From: Kineococcus endophyticus | GTDB taxonomy: Bacteria > Actinomycetota > Actinomycetes > Actinomycetales > Kineococcaceae | Assembly (NCBI RefSeq): GCF_040796495.1 | Contig: NZ_JBFNQN010000015.1 | Coordinates: 62,001 to 126,000, forward strand | Length of the DNA: 64,000 bases | Direction: 5' to 3' | Part shown: piece after piece, positions 54,869 to 62,197 of the stretch | How the letters are laid out: each line of letters opens with the position of its first letter | How positions within the stretch are numbered: the stretch's first letter is position 1 | Notes under the pieces: generated by a model | What the model saw: only the letters and a program-made list of their open reading frames with translations | Database searches by the model: none | What the model was told of the DNA's origin: nothing | Translations under genes and position numbers: made by a program

Positions 54869-55747
54869 ATGACCGCTCAGGTTGACCGCAAGCACCTCAT
54901 GACGTCCGTGGAGATGGCGCACTTCGTCGCCCACGGCGCGATCGCCTTCGAGGGGGTCGTGCCCGACGAGCTGAACCGCCGGGCGATCGACGTCCTCGAC
55001 GCCGGCATCGACCCCGTGCCGTACGGGACGCCGCTGGACGTCGCGTTCCCCGAGGGCACGTTCGTCCGCGAGCTCATCGACCTGCCCGTCGTGGCCGGCG
55101 CGATCCAGAGCCTCGTCGGGCCCTCGCCGAACATCGACCACCACGCCGTGCACGTGCGTCCCCCGCGCGGTGGCGAGGCGCAGAACATGCACGGCGACGC
55201 GATCCTCGACACCCGCCGCGACGCGTTCGACGCGCAGCTCATGTACTACCCCCGCGAGGTGACGCTCGAGCAGGGTGGAACCCTCAGCGTGCCCGGTACG
55301 CACCTGCGCCGCATCAACCAGACCGGCATCGGCCGGTACCAGAACCTCGCCGGCCAGACGCGCCTCACCTGCCCCGCCGGGACCGTCGTCCTGCTGCACC
55401 ACGGGATCTGGCACGGCGGTCGCCGCAACGACTCCGACGTCCCCCGCTACATGTTCAAGATCCGCTTCAACCCCGCCGTGCGGCAGTTGCGGTTGTGGAA
55501 CACCGACGACATCGACAGCGACGGCGTGCGCCGCGAACTGACGCAGCAGTTCGGCTGGACCAACGCCAACGAGGGCCGCCTGGAACTCGTGAACCGCGCC
55601 AAGCTGTGGCGGACGCTGACCGGTGACGAGAACTTCGACATCGACTACTACCTGACCCGCGAGACCCTGCGCCCGCAGTTCATCGCCCCCGGCGCCACCG
55701 ACGTGCGGCTGGGCTCCAGCCTCGCCGCCGACGGCTGGGGTCGCTGA
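54869..55747 (+). CDS. Phytanoyl-CoA dioxygenase (PhyH) family protein
   Basis: 292-aa Fe(II)/2-oxoglutarate-dependent oxygenase. Iron ligands are seen as HxD in NMHGDA and the distal His in GIWHGGRRN; EQGGTLSVPGTHLRR precedes the latter as usual in PhyH. It hydroxylates an unknown small molecule. TAGCGT (54856-54861) ends 7 bases before the ATG, with no ribosome site, so the message looks leaderless. The 113-aa gene downstream is likely its partner. Confidence 0.85.
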   Translation: MTAQVDRKHLMTSVEMAHFVAHGAIAFEGVVPDELNRRAIDVLDAGIDPVPYGTPLDVAFPEGTFVRELIDLPVVAGAIQSLVGPSPNIDHHAVHVRPPRGGEAQNMHGDAILDTRRDAFDAQLMYYPREVTLEQGGTLSVPGTHLRRINQTGIGRYQNLAGQTRLTCPAGTVVLLHHGIWHGGRRNDSDVPRYMFKIRFNPAVRQLRLWNTDDIDSDGVRRELTQQFGWTNANEGRLELVNRAKLWRTLTGDENFDIDYYLTRETLRPQFIAPGATDVRLGSSLAADGWGR

Positions 55748-55784
55748 GCCCGTCGCCCATCCCCACTCGTTCGAGGAGAACAGC

Positions 55785-56126
55785 GTGACCACGACCACCC
55801 CGCTCGGCAGCGTCGAGCAGTCCTTCGCCGTCCCGTCCACCACCCCCACCGTGCGCCAGCAGGTCATGGTGCTCTACCTGGGCACCTCCGCCCTCGACTC
55901 CGCCGTCATCGGCTGGACGCGGTACGACGGCACCGGCCGTTCCCGCCCGACGATGGGCGACAGCGACGAACCCCCGTACGCCACGGGCCTCGACGCCCTC
56001 CTCGACGGCTGGCGGTTGCTGCAGATGTCGCAGCTCCTCTCGCACGCCGAGGGGCACGAGTACGACACCGCGTACCTGCCGTACGAGTTCCTCTTCGAGA
56101 AGCTCGTGGACTTCGGCGGGGCGTGA
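55785..56126 (+). CDS. Conserved-looking small protein downstream of PhyH gene
   Basis: Unrecognised 113-aa acidic protein: a beta-strand-rich start (VRQQVMVLYLGTSALDSAVIGWTRYD) and an amphipathic helix (GLDALLDGWRLLQMSQLL) before a Tyr-rich end (YDTAYLPYEFLFEKLVDF). The ribosome site GAGGAG 8 bases before GTG and good codon pattern support it as real. Probably in an operon with the dioxygenase. Confidence 0.7.
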   Translation: MTTTTPLGSVEQSFAVPSTTPTVRQQVMVLYLGTSALDSAVIGWTRYDGTGRSRPTMGDSDEPPYATGLDALLDGWRLLQMSQLLSHAEGHEYDTAYLPYEFLFEKLVDFGGA

Positions 56127-56138
56127 GGTCCGGCGTCG

Positions 56139-56705
56139 TCAGCCGAGGCCGTCGAGCAGCCGTTTGCGGACGCGGTCGACGACCCCGCTGACGACGGCGT
56201 CGTCGTCCAGGGCGCGCGCGAGGACCAGCGCGCCCTGGACGGCTGCGACCGCGTCCACCGCCCGCTCCCGCGCGTCCCTCGCCGGAGCCCCCGTCTGCTC
56301 GACCGCGCGGGCGAGCAGTTCCACCCAGTCGGCGAAGTAGGACCGGACTGCCTCGGCGTGCGCCGGCTGGTCCGCCCCGAGGGTCATGACGGCGTAGAGG
56401 CAGACGCGGTGCCGGGACAGGAAGTACTCCTCGGCCGCCCGCATCGTCGCGTCCACCGCCCCCGCCGGGTCGTCGGGGGCGCGCAGCGGAGCGAAGACCT
56501 GCTCGTCGAACCAGGCCCGGACCTCCTCGAGCACGGCCCGCGCCATGTCCTCCTTTCCGTCGGGGAAGAAGTGGTAGAGGCTGCCGCGGCCGATCCCGGT
56601 GTCTTGCTGGATGACCGACAGCGACGCCCCGTCGAACCCTCGCCGCCGGAAGACCCCGGCGAGGGCGCGCACCGCGTCCGCGCGGTCCAGGACGGTGCGG
56701 GCCAT
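56139..56705 (-). CDS. TetR-family regulator
   Basis: 188-aa repressor: FRRRGFDGASLSVIQQDTGIGRGSLYHFFPDGKEDMARAVL at residues about 18-58, then a YfiR-like C-terminal domain. ATG 56705 shares one base with the stop of the DUF1348 gene (TGATG), forming an operon with it. It probably binds the two ACCGANCGGT sites upstream. Confidence 0.88.
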   Translation of the reverse strand: MARTVLDRADAVRALAGVFRRRGFDGASLSVIQQDTGIGRGSLYHFFPDGKEDMARAVLEEVRAWFDEQVFAPLRAPDDPAGAVDATMRAAEEYFLSRHRVCLYAVMTLGADQPAHAEAVRSYFADWVELLARAVEQTGAPARDARERAVDAVAAVQGALVLARALDDDAVVSGVVDRVRKRLLDGLG

Positions 56706-57172
56706 CAGAGCCCGAGCTCGCTCAACCCCGGGTGGTCGGCGGGGCGCGGGCCCGGTGCGTCCCAGTGGAACCTCCGGTCCGCGGCGTCGATCGCGACGTC
56801 GTTGATGCTGGCGTGGCGGTGCGTCATGAGTCCGTCCGCGTCGAAGCGCCAGTTCTCGTTGCCGTACGCACGGAACCACTCCCCCGCCGCGTCGTGGTAC
56901 TCGTACGCGAACCGCACGGCGATGACGTCCCCGGTGAAGGCCCACAACTCCTTGACGAGCCGGTAGTCAAGTTCGGCCTCCCACTTGCCGGTGAGGAACT
57001 GCACGATCGCCGGGCGACCGGTGACGAACTGCGAACGGTTCCGCCACCAGCTGTCCTCGCTGTAGGCGAGCGAGATGCGCTCGGGGTCGCGGGAGTTCCA
57101 CGCGTCCTCGGCGGCACGCACCTTCTGCGTGGCGCTGGCCTCGGTGAACGGCGGGAGCGGGGGGCGGGGCAT
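56705..57172 (-). CDS. DUF1348 (NTF2-like fold) protein
   Basis: 155-aa protein of the nuclear-transport-factor-2-like superfamily, DUF1348: [73 protein letters not shown] and [11 protein letters not shown]. Function unknown; often paired with TetR genes. GAAGGAG precedes the ATG. Confidence 0.88.
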   Translation of the reverse strand: MPRPPLPPFTEASATQKVRAAEDAWNSRDPERISLAYSEDSWWRNRSQFVTGRPAIVQFLTGKWEAELDYRLVKELWAFTGDVIAVRFAYEYHDAAGEWFRAYGNENWRFDADGLMTHRHASINDVAIDAADRRFHWDAPGPRPADHPGLSELGL

Positions 57173-57188
57173 CACGGTCTCCTTCGGG

Positions 57189-57227
57189 TCTGTACCGATC
57201 GGTTGTGTCTTGACCGAACGGTACAGA
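57189..57227. promoter_or_regulatory. Tandem TetR operators before DUF1348-tetR operon
   Basis: Palindromes ACCGATCGGT (57194-57203) and ACCGAACGGT (57213-57222) are centred 19 bases apart, nearly two helical turns. The pair is framed by outer inverted arms TCTGTACCG (57189-57197) and CGGTACAGA (57219-57227). Confidence 0.75.
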
Positions 57228-57267
57228 CGAGGTCGATGGCGGTCAAGGCAGCGCATCCCGCCGTCCC

Positions 57268-57297
57268 TTGACACGCAAGTGCGTACTTGCCCATCAT
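57268..57297 (+). promoter_or_regulatory. Promoter with embedded ArsR-type operator
   Basis: TTGACA (57268-57273) and CATCAT (57292-57297) are 18 bases apart. Between them is the inverted repeat GCAAGT-GCGT-ACTTGC (57275-57290), placed so that the ArsR-family protein encoded next would block its own promoter. Confidence 0.7.
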
Positions 57298-57305
57298 GGA
57301 GCGCA

Positions 57306-57584
57306 GTGGACGTCTACCAGGCCTTGGCCGACAGCACCCGTCGTCTGCTGCTCGACGAGCTGTCCCAGCGCGACGAGCAGACCCTGTTCGAACTGTGTTC
57401 ACGACTGGCGGTGCACCACGCCGTCACCTCCACCCGACAGGCGGTGTCCCAGCACCTGGCCGCCCTCGAGTCCGTCGGCCTGGTGCGCAGCGAGCGCCGG
57501 GGGCGCCACAAGTTCCACTCGATCGACACCACACCGCTGGCGGCCATCACGGACCGCTGGCCCCTCCCGGAGGACGTGCGATGA
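57306..57584 (+). CDS. ArsR-family winged-helix regulator
   Basis: 92-aa small regulator: [31 protein letters not shown], then helix-turn-helix [32 protein letters not shown]. It lacks the CxC metal motif, so it is probably not a metal sensor and resembles ArsR proteins paired with VOC genes. GTG 57306 follows GGAG; it overlaps the VOC gene by ATGA. Confidence 0.88.
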   Translation: MDVYQALADSTRRLLLDELSQRDEQTLFELCSRLAVHHAVTSTRQAVSQHLAALESVGLVRSERRGRHKFHSIDTTPLAAITDRWPLPEDVR

Positions 57585-57970
57585 GGCTCCAGACCGTCAG
57601 CATCTTCGTCGACGACCAGCAGCGCGCCGTGGACTTCTACACCGGCCCGCTCGGTTTCACCGTCGCCGCCGACGTCCCCCTGGGTGAGCACCGCTGGCTC
57701 ACCGTCGTCGACCCCCAGAAGCCGGACGGGACCCAGCTCTGCCTGGAGCCCAAGGCCCACCCCGCCGTGCCCCCGTTCACGTCAGCCCTGGCTGCCGACG
57801 GCATCCCCTACCTCGTCCTGGGGGTCGACGACGTCGCGGCGGAGCACGAACGACTCCAGGCCGCCGGCGTCGTCTTCACGCAGCCGCCGCTGGAGATGGG
57901 ACCGGTCATCACCGCCGTGCTCGACGACACCGTCGGCAACCTGGTGCAGCTGGCGCAGTTCACGGGGTGA
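57581..57970 (+). CDS. VOC-superfamily protein paired with ArsR regulator
   Basis: 129-aa glyoxalase-fold protein: VSIFVDDQQRAVDFYTGPLGFTV at the N-terminus and AVLDDTVGNLVQLAQF at the end. It carries the ArsR-VOC arrangement common in actinobacteria. GGAGGACGTGCG precedes ATG 57581. Substrate unknown. Confidence 0.87.
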   Translation: MRLQTVSIFVDDQQRAVDFYTGPLGFTVAADVPLGEHRWLTVVDPQKPDGTQLCLEPKAHPAVPPFTSALAADGIPYLVLGVDDVAAEHERLQAAGVVFTQPPLEMGPVITAVLDDTVGNLVQLAQFTG

Positions 57971-57972
57971 GC

Positions 57973-58344
57973 TCAGATGCCCAGCATCCTCCGCAGCACC
58001 AGGTCGTGCACGTACCGCGCCTTGTCGTCCCCGCGGAAGTCGACTTCGTAGACGCGCCCGCCCGCCGTGATGGCGATGCTCGACGACGATGCGAACTTGC
58101 CGAACATGCTCTTGTCCGACACGTAGGACACCGCGGTCACCTTGCCGTAAGGCACCGAGGTGAGAGCCACCTTCTTCCCCACGAACGAGTTGTCCTGCAC
58201 GATCACCCGCAGCGACGTCACACCGATGAAGCCGGTTCCCGCACCGATCGCGTCGAAGACCGCGTAGACCTCCTCCCCCGGCAGGAGACCCTGCTGGATC
58301 TTGTCCAACTGCTCCTGCTTGTCGAAAGCGACCTGGAACGGCAT
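57973..58344 (-). CDS. Bacterial PH-domain-like protein
   Basis: 123-aa protein with a pleckstrin-homology-like (bPH) pattern: LLPGEEVYAVFDAIGAGTGFIGVTSLRVIVQDN, KKVALTSVPYGKVTAVSYVSDKS, and IAITAGGRVYEVDFRGDDKARYVHDLVLRRM. Such domains bind lipids or proteins; the role is not known. GAGGAGGTCGC precedes ATG 58344, which is preferred to upstream starts lying within the region of the tRNA fragment. Confidence 0.8.
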   Translation of the reverse strand: MPFQVAFDKQEQLDKIQQGLLPGEEVYAVFDAIGAGTGFIGVTSLRVIVQDNSFVGKKVALTSVPYGKVTAVSYVSDKSMFGKFASSSSIAITAGGRVYEVDFRGDDKARYVHDLVLRRMLGI

Positions 58345-58485
58345 GCGACCTCCTCGAGCGGGCTTGCACCGAGCGTCGCACAAGACATCGGTACTGAGGA
58401 GCGGAACGTTGCAGCTTCCTCGCCCCCGCGGAGCCACCGGCGTGAACGCCGATCCAGAGCGAGCCACCTTCCGGCGCGACGAGAA

Positions 58486-58528
58486 GGTGGGCCCCCAGGG
58501 GATCGAACCCTGAACCCGCGGATTAAAA
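58486..58528 (-). tRNA. 3' fragment of tRNA-Lys (UUU): probable attachment site
   Basis: Read leftward, the sequence runs TTTTAATCCGCGGGTTC, then T-arm CAGGG-TTCGATC-CCCTG, acceptor strand GGGGCCC, discriminator A and CC. This is exactly the 3' half of a tRNA-Lys from the anticodon loop. No D-arm or 5' acceptor strand precedes it, so it is not a gene. Fragments of this shape mark one end of integrative elements that use a tRNA 3' end. It lies in the 328-base gene-free stretch 58345-58672. Confidence 0.75.
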
Positions 58529-58610
58529 GACCCTGGGGGCTCGTCCATCTGGTTCGATCCTGTTGTGTGCCAACCGGATCGAGGGCTCAACGTGGCCAAC
58601 CCGTACTGCG

Positions 58611-58653
58611 GCGTCCAGTGGCGTCCAGCCGGTCCGTTAGCCGGAAGTTAGCC
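58611..58653. repeat. Short direct repeats next to the tRNA fragment
   Basis: GCGTCCAG occurs at 58611 and 58621 (period 10), GTTAGCC at 58636 and 58647 (period 11). Helically phased repeats just inside an element end are typical of recombinase arm sites, but they could be chance. Nothing else is recognised in the rest of the 58345-58672 stretch. Confidence 0.4.
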
Positions 58654-58672
58654 ACGCCATGAGGAGTCCAAC

Positions 58673-59467
58673 TCACCGGTAGACGGCCAAGAGGTCGACC
58701 ATGAGGGCCGGGCCCGACAGGTACTCGTCTTCCTTGCCCTCGGCGGGAGCCTGCCGCTCCATGCGGCGCCGGTCCTCCCGAGACAGGAGCTTCATGCCCG
58801 GGAAGGTGAGGAACGGCTTCCATTGACCCTCCCTGATGATGCGCGAGACCTTGCCGACGATGCGGGCTCGTCCTTCAAGATCTCCAAGCTGGAACTGCTC
58901 ATCGACCTGCGCCGCGATCTTCCAGTCGGTGTCGTCGTCCTCCCCGACGACCACGAGGTTGGCGCCTACTCCGCTGATGAGACTGGCGGCCGCGCTCATG
59001 GCGTCGGCGCTCGGCAGGCCTTCGGTGGACAACCCGAGGTCATGCGCCGCGGGAAGGACGCTTCGCATCATGTCGAGAGCCCCCAGGGCCTCACCGGACT
59101 TGGCGAGCATCTGGATGATGTGAGGGACGTAGAGGTCGCACTCCCACGACACCATGGCTCCCAGGCCGATGCCATCGAAGTCGCTGTCCGGCTCGAAAAC
59201 CTCAACCCAACCGAGTTCCTCGGCGTCCATCGCTGCAGCCTTCAACAAACGATCGAAGCGTGCTCCATCGGTGTCGGACAGCGTCTGCGACCGCTCCTCT
59301 TCTCGACCCTTCTCGCCGTTGACCTTGACGATCTTGGCGTCCACCTCTCCTCCTCCACTACCGGAGTGCAGTGAGCGGCTGGTGGACTCGGTGCGGTGCC
59401 CCCCCTCCATTGCGCTGATGTACTGGGACAGGGCGACGGTGTCGAGGTACAGGAAGCGACGCAGCAT
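58673..59467 (-). CDS. DUF6414-like protein
   Basis: 264-aa protein that begins RFLYLDTVALSQYISAMEGG, as in DUF6414 proteins, which are found in phage- and defence-like accessory contexts. A Ser/Gly-rich low-complexity part (about 25-45) and a KGREEERSQTLSDTDGARFDRLL helix follow, and the C-terminal half has FQLGDLEGRARIVGKVSRIIREGQW. Function unknown. TACGTT (59479-59474) ends 6 bases before the ATG, so it looks leaderless. First gene inside the putative element. Confidence 0.65.
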   Translation of the reverse strand: MLRRFLYLDTVALSQYISAMEGGHRTESTSRSLHSGSGGGEVDAKIVKVNGEKGREEERSQTLSDTDGARFDRLLKAAAMDAEELGWVEVFEPDSDFDGIGLGAMVSWECDLYVPHIIQMLAKSGEALGALDMMRSVLPAAHDLGLSTEGLPSADAMSAAASLISGVGANLVVVGEDDDTDWKIAAQVDEQFQLGDLEGRARIVGKVSRIIREGQWKPFLTFPGMKLLSREDRRRMERQAPAEGKEDEYLSGPALMVDLLAVYR

Positions 59468-59518
59468 GTTCGGAACGTACTCCGCGCCTCGGACACGACG
59501 GACTACGCGAGCCCTACT

Positions 59519-59926
59519 TCACGCCGACAAGCGTCCCGCCAAGGCGCGGACTCGCGTGTCGATGTCGTCGCGGACGAGCCGCATCCGCTCCATGCCCTCG
59601 ATCCCGCGCAGGGACGGCTCGTCGGTCTCCCAGACCTCGACGGGGGTGTCGTCGATGGGCTCGACCTTCGCCTCGCCGCCGAGCACGACAACCAGGTCGG
59701 CCGCGCGGACGAGGTCGTCGGTCAACTGCTTCGGGCGCTCGGCGCTGATGTCCACGCCGGCTTCGGCCAGGCTCTCGACCGAGAGGGCGTTGAGCTTGTC
59801 GCCGGCCTTGGTGCCAGCCGAGTCGACGGTGACGGCGTCCCCGGCGGCCTGACGCATGAGGCCGGCGGCCATCTGCGACTTGCCGCCGTTCTTCACGCAC
59901 ACGAAGAGGATGTTGGGCTTGGGCAC
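59519..59926 (-). CDS. arsC: Arsenate reductase, LMW-phosphatase/mycothiol type
   Basis: 135-aa protein of the low-molecular-weight phosphatase fold used by actinobacterial arsenate-mycothiol transferases. Catalytic Cys10 lies in ILFVCVKNGGKSQMAAG; the usual C-x5-R arginine is Lys16. It would form an arsenate-mycothiol adduct, released as arsenite and exported by Acr3. GTG 59926 is chosen because CAGGAG lies upstream. Last gene of the leftward arsR-arsN-arsC operon. Confidence 0.83.
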   Translation of the reverse strand: MPKPNILFVCVKNGGKSQMAAGLMRQAAGDAVTVDSAGTKAGDKLNALSVESLAEAGVDISAERPKQLTDDLVRAADLVVVLGGEAKVEPIDDTPVEVWETDEPSLRGIEGMERMRLVRDDIDTRVRALAGRLSA

Positions 59927-59975
59927 GACGATCTCCTGGGAAAGTGACGGATTCGGGAGCAAGACGGCGCAGAGG

Positions 59976-60542
59976 TCAGCGAACTGACGAGGCTGCGGTA
60001 CCCGCGACGGGGCTGCGGCGCTCGATGAGGACGGTGTCGCGCCACCGGCCAGCGAGCGGGCCGTAGGTCATGAGGGCGATGCGCTCCCGGCGACCGACCT
60101 CGCGGAAGCCGGTTGCTCGGTGCAGGGCCACGCTGGCGAGGTTCTCGGGGAACAGGGAGGACTGGATGGTCCAGATGCCGCTGTCCTCGGTGGAGGTGAC
60201 CAGCTCGTCGAGCAGTCGCCGCCCGACGCCGCGCCCGCGAGCGCCGGAGGCGATGTAGATGGAGTGCTCGACGACTCCGGCGTAGACCGGGCGGGGCGAG
60301 GTGGGCGTGACTGCAGCCCAACCGAGCAGGGCGCCGCTCCCGTCACGGGCGATGAGTCGGTGGTCGGGGTGCTTGCTGGTGTCGAATGCGGTCCAGGTGG
60401 CTGGCGGGTCGGCCTCGAAGGTCGCGTGGCCGGTGGCGATGCCCGCGGCGTAGACGGTGCGCACCTCGGGCCAGTCCAGCTCGGTGAGCGGGAAGACGGC
60501 GATGTCGTGCGGGCCGTAGGGCTGCGGCGGCGGTGTGGTCAT
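59976..60542 (-). CDS. arsN: GNAT acetyltransferase, ArsN/phosphinothricin-acetyltransferase type
   Basis: 188-aa acetyl-CoA-dependent N-acetyltransferase: VRTVYAAGIATGHATFEADPP, HSIYIASGARGRGVGRRLLDEL (CoA-binding R/Q-x-x-G-x-G/A), and the LFPENLASVALHRATGFREVG end. This matches the PAT family, whose ArsN1 branch in ars operons detoxifies arsinothricin, an organoarsenical antibiotic. Location between arsR and arsC supports that branch; a plain phosphinothricin acetyltransferase is the alternative. Confidence 0.8.
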   Translation of the reverse strand: MTTPPPQPYGPHDIAVFPLTELDWPEVRTVYAAGIATGHATFEADPPATWTAFDTSKHPDHRLIARDGSGALLGWAAVTPTSPRPVYAGVVEHSIYIASGARGRGVGRRLLDELVTSTEDSGIWTIQSSLFPENLASVALHRATGFREVGRRERIALMTYGPLAGRWRDTVLIERRSPVAGTAASSVR

Positions 60543-60550
60543 GGTGGTGG

Positions 60551-60946
60551 TCAGTAGGTGGAGGCGCTGGTGCGGCCGGACGGTGCGGTCAGGACGGCCG
60601 CGACAGCGTTCATCGCTTCGGTGACCAGGGTGTAGTAGGCCCAGACGCCCCTCTTCTCACGGGTGAGCAGACCCGCGTCGACCAGGACCTTCAAGTGGTG
60701 CGAGACGGTGGGCTGGCTCAGGCCCAGCGGCTCGGTGAGGTCGCAGACGCAGGCTTCGCCGCCTTCGTGGGAGGCGACCAGGGACAGCAGGCGCAGGCGA
60801 GCGGGGTCCGCGAGCGCCTTCATGGTGCGCGCAAGGGTGGTGGCGGCCTCGGCGGTGAGGGGTTCGCGGGCCAGCGGGGCGCAGCAGGCGGCGGAGTCCG
60901 CGCCGGGGCGGGTGTCGTCGCGCGTCGTCAGGGTGAGCGTGGCCAT
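60551..60946 (-). CDS. arsR: ArsR arsenite-responsive repressor
   Basis: 131-aa winged-helix repressor. CVC motif ACVCDL (Cys66, Cys68) lies in the first helix of the helix-turn-helix, the As(III) site of E. coli-type ArsR; an extra Cys pair (Cys21, Cys22; AACCAPL) sits in the N-terminal extension. Recognition region LSQPTVSHHLKVLVDAGLL. ATG 60946 gives this extension. Divergent from acr3, with ATCGAT-containing sites between them. Confidence 0.92.
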   Translation of the reverse strand: MATLTLTTRDDTRPGADSAACCAPLAREPLTAEAATTLARTMKALADPARLRLLSLVASHEGGEACVCDLTEPLGLSQPTVSHHLKVLVDAGLLTREKRGVWAYYTLVTEAMNAVAAVLTAPSGRTSASTY

Positions 60947-60975
60947 GGCTCCATGGTGCCGCAGACATCGAAGGC

Positions 60976-61033
60976 TGTCGATATTGACAGGCATCGATAT
61001 CTGGTGTCAGGGTCGCATCGATGTCGATCGATG
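60976..61033. promoter_or_regulatory. ars divergent promoter and ArsR operator candidates
   Basis: TCGATAT at 60978 and ATCGATAT at 60993 flank TTGACA (60984-60989), a rightward -35 for acr3. A second inverted repeat, CATCGA...TCGATG (61016-61033), lies just before the acr3 ribosome site AAGGGA. ATCGAT-type repeats fit ArsR binding. Confidence 0.6.
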
Positions 61034-61046
61034 AAGGGATTTGCTC

Positions 61047-62171
61047 GTGAGCGACGTTGTCGCGGAAGGACCCCGGGCCAGCGCCGATGCCCCAGTCCTG
61101 GCCCGGCTCTCGGTGCTGGACCGCTTCCTGCCGGTGTGGATCATCGCGGCCATGGCCGTCGGGCTGCTGCTGGGCCGACTCGTCCCCGGCCTCGACGACG
61201 CCCTCAGCGCGGTGGAGGTCGGCTCGGTCAGCTTGCCCATCGCCGTGGGCCTGCTGCTGATGATGTACCCGGTGCTGGCCAAGGTCCGGTACTCCGAGAC
61301 AGGGCGCATCGCCGCCGACCGCCGGCTCATGGTCAGCTCCCTGGTCCTGAACTGGCTCATCGGCCCCGCGCTGATGTTCGCCCTCGCCTGGCTGCTGCTG
61401 CCGGACCAGCCGGAGTACCGCACCGGCCTGGTCATCGTCGGTCTGGCCCGCTGCATCGCCATGGTGCTCATCTGGAACGACCTGTCCTGCGGTGACCGCG
61501 AAGCCGCCGCCGTCCTGGTCGCCATCAACTCCGTCTTCCAGATCCTGGCCTTCGCCGCCCTCGGGTGGTTCTACCTGCAGGTCCTGCCCGGCTGGCTGGG
61601 CCTGCCAACGACCAGCGCGGACTTCTCCGTCGGCGCGATCGTCGTCTCGGTACTGGTTTTCCTGGGCATCCCCCTGGTCGCCGGCTTCCTGACCCGCACG
61701 CTGGGCGAGCGGGCCAGGGGACGCGCCTGGTACGAAGACCGCTTCCTGCCCAAGATTGGCCCGGTCGCGCTGTACGGGCTGCTGTTCACCATCGTGATGC
61801 TCTTCGCCCTGCAGGGGGACGCGATCACCTCACGGCCCGGCGACGTCGCCCGCATCGCCCTACCACTGCTGGCCTACTTCACGATCATGTTCGCGGGCTC
61901 CTTCGTGCTCGGTCGCGCGATCGGCCTGAGCTACGCCAAGACGTCGACGCTGTCCTTCACCGCCACCGGCAACAACTTCGAGTTGGCCATCGCGGTGGCC
62001 ATCGGCACGTTCGGCGTGACCTCCGGGCAGGCCTTGGCCGGGGTCGTCGGTCCGCTGATCGAGGTGCCCGTCCTCGTCGCGCTGGTCTACGTGGCGCTGT
62101 GGGCCGGGCGCCACTTCTTCCCCGGCGACCCCACGGTGCCCGCGAGCGCCGCTGTCTCGTCCCGCCGTTGA
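61047..62171 (+). CDS. acr3: Acr3-family arsenite efflux transporter
   Basis: 374-aa inner-membrane As(III) exporter with ten helices. The conserved Cys136 sits in GLARCIAMVLIWNDLSCGD, and the Glu of NNFELAIAVAIGTFG lies in the ninth helix region; both are functional in Acr3 proteins. GTG 61047 follows AAGGGA by 7 bases and is preferred over TTG 61041. First gene of the rightward ars operon. Confidence 0.94.
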   Translation: MSDVVAEGPRASADAPVLARLSVLDRFLPVWIIAAMAVGLLLGRLVPGLDDALSAVEVGSVSLPIAVGLLLMMYPVLAKVRYSETGRIAADRRLMVSSLVLNWLIGPALMFALAWLLLPDQPEYRTGLVIVGLARCIAMVLIWNDLSCGDREAAAVLVAINSVFQILAFAALGWFYLQVLPGWLGLPTTSADFSVGAIVVSVLVFLGIPLVAGFLTRTLGERARGRAWYEDRFLPKIGPVALYGLLFTIVMLFALQGDAITSRPGDVARIALPLLAYFTIMFAGSFVLGRAIGLSYAKTSTLSFTATGNNFELAIAVAIGTFGVTSGQALAGVVGPLIEVPVLVALVYVALWAGRHFFPGDPTVPASAAVSSRR

Positions 62172-62197
62172 ACCTCCCCACCCGAAGGAGAGCAGCC

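Noticed and set aside
58486-58560. A complete tRNA gene
   Set aside because: Only the anticodon loop to 3' end is present; bases 5' of it cannot form a D-arm or the matching acceptor strand.
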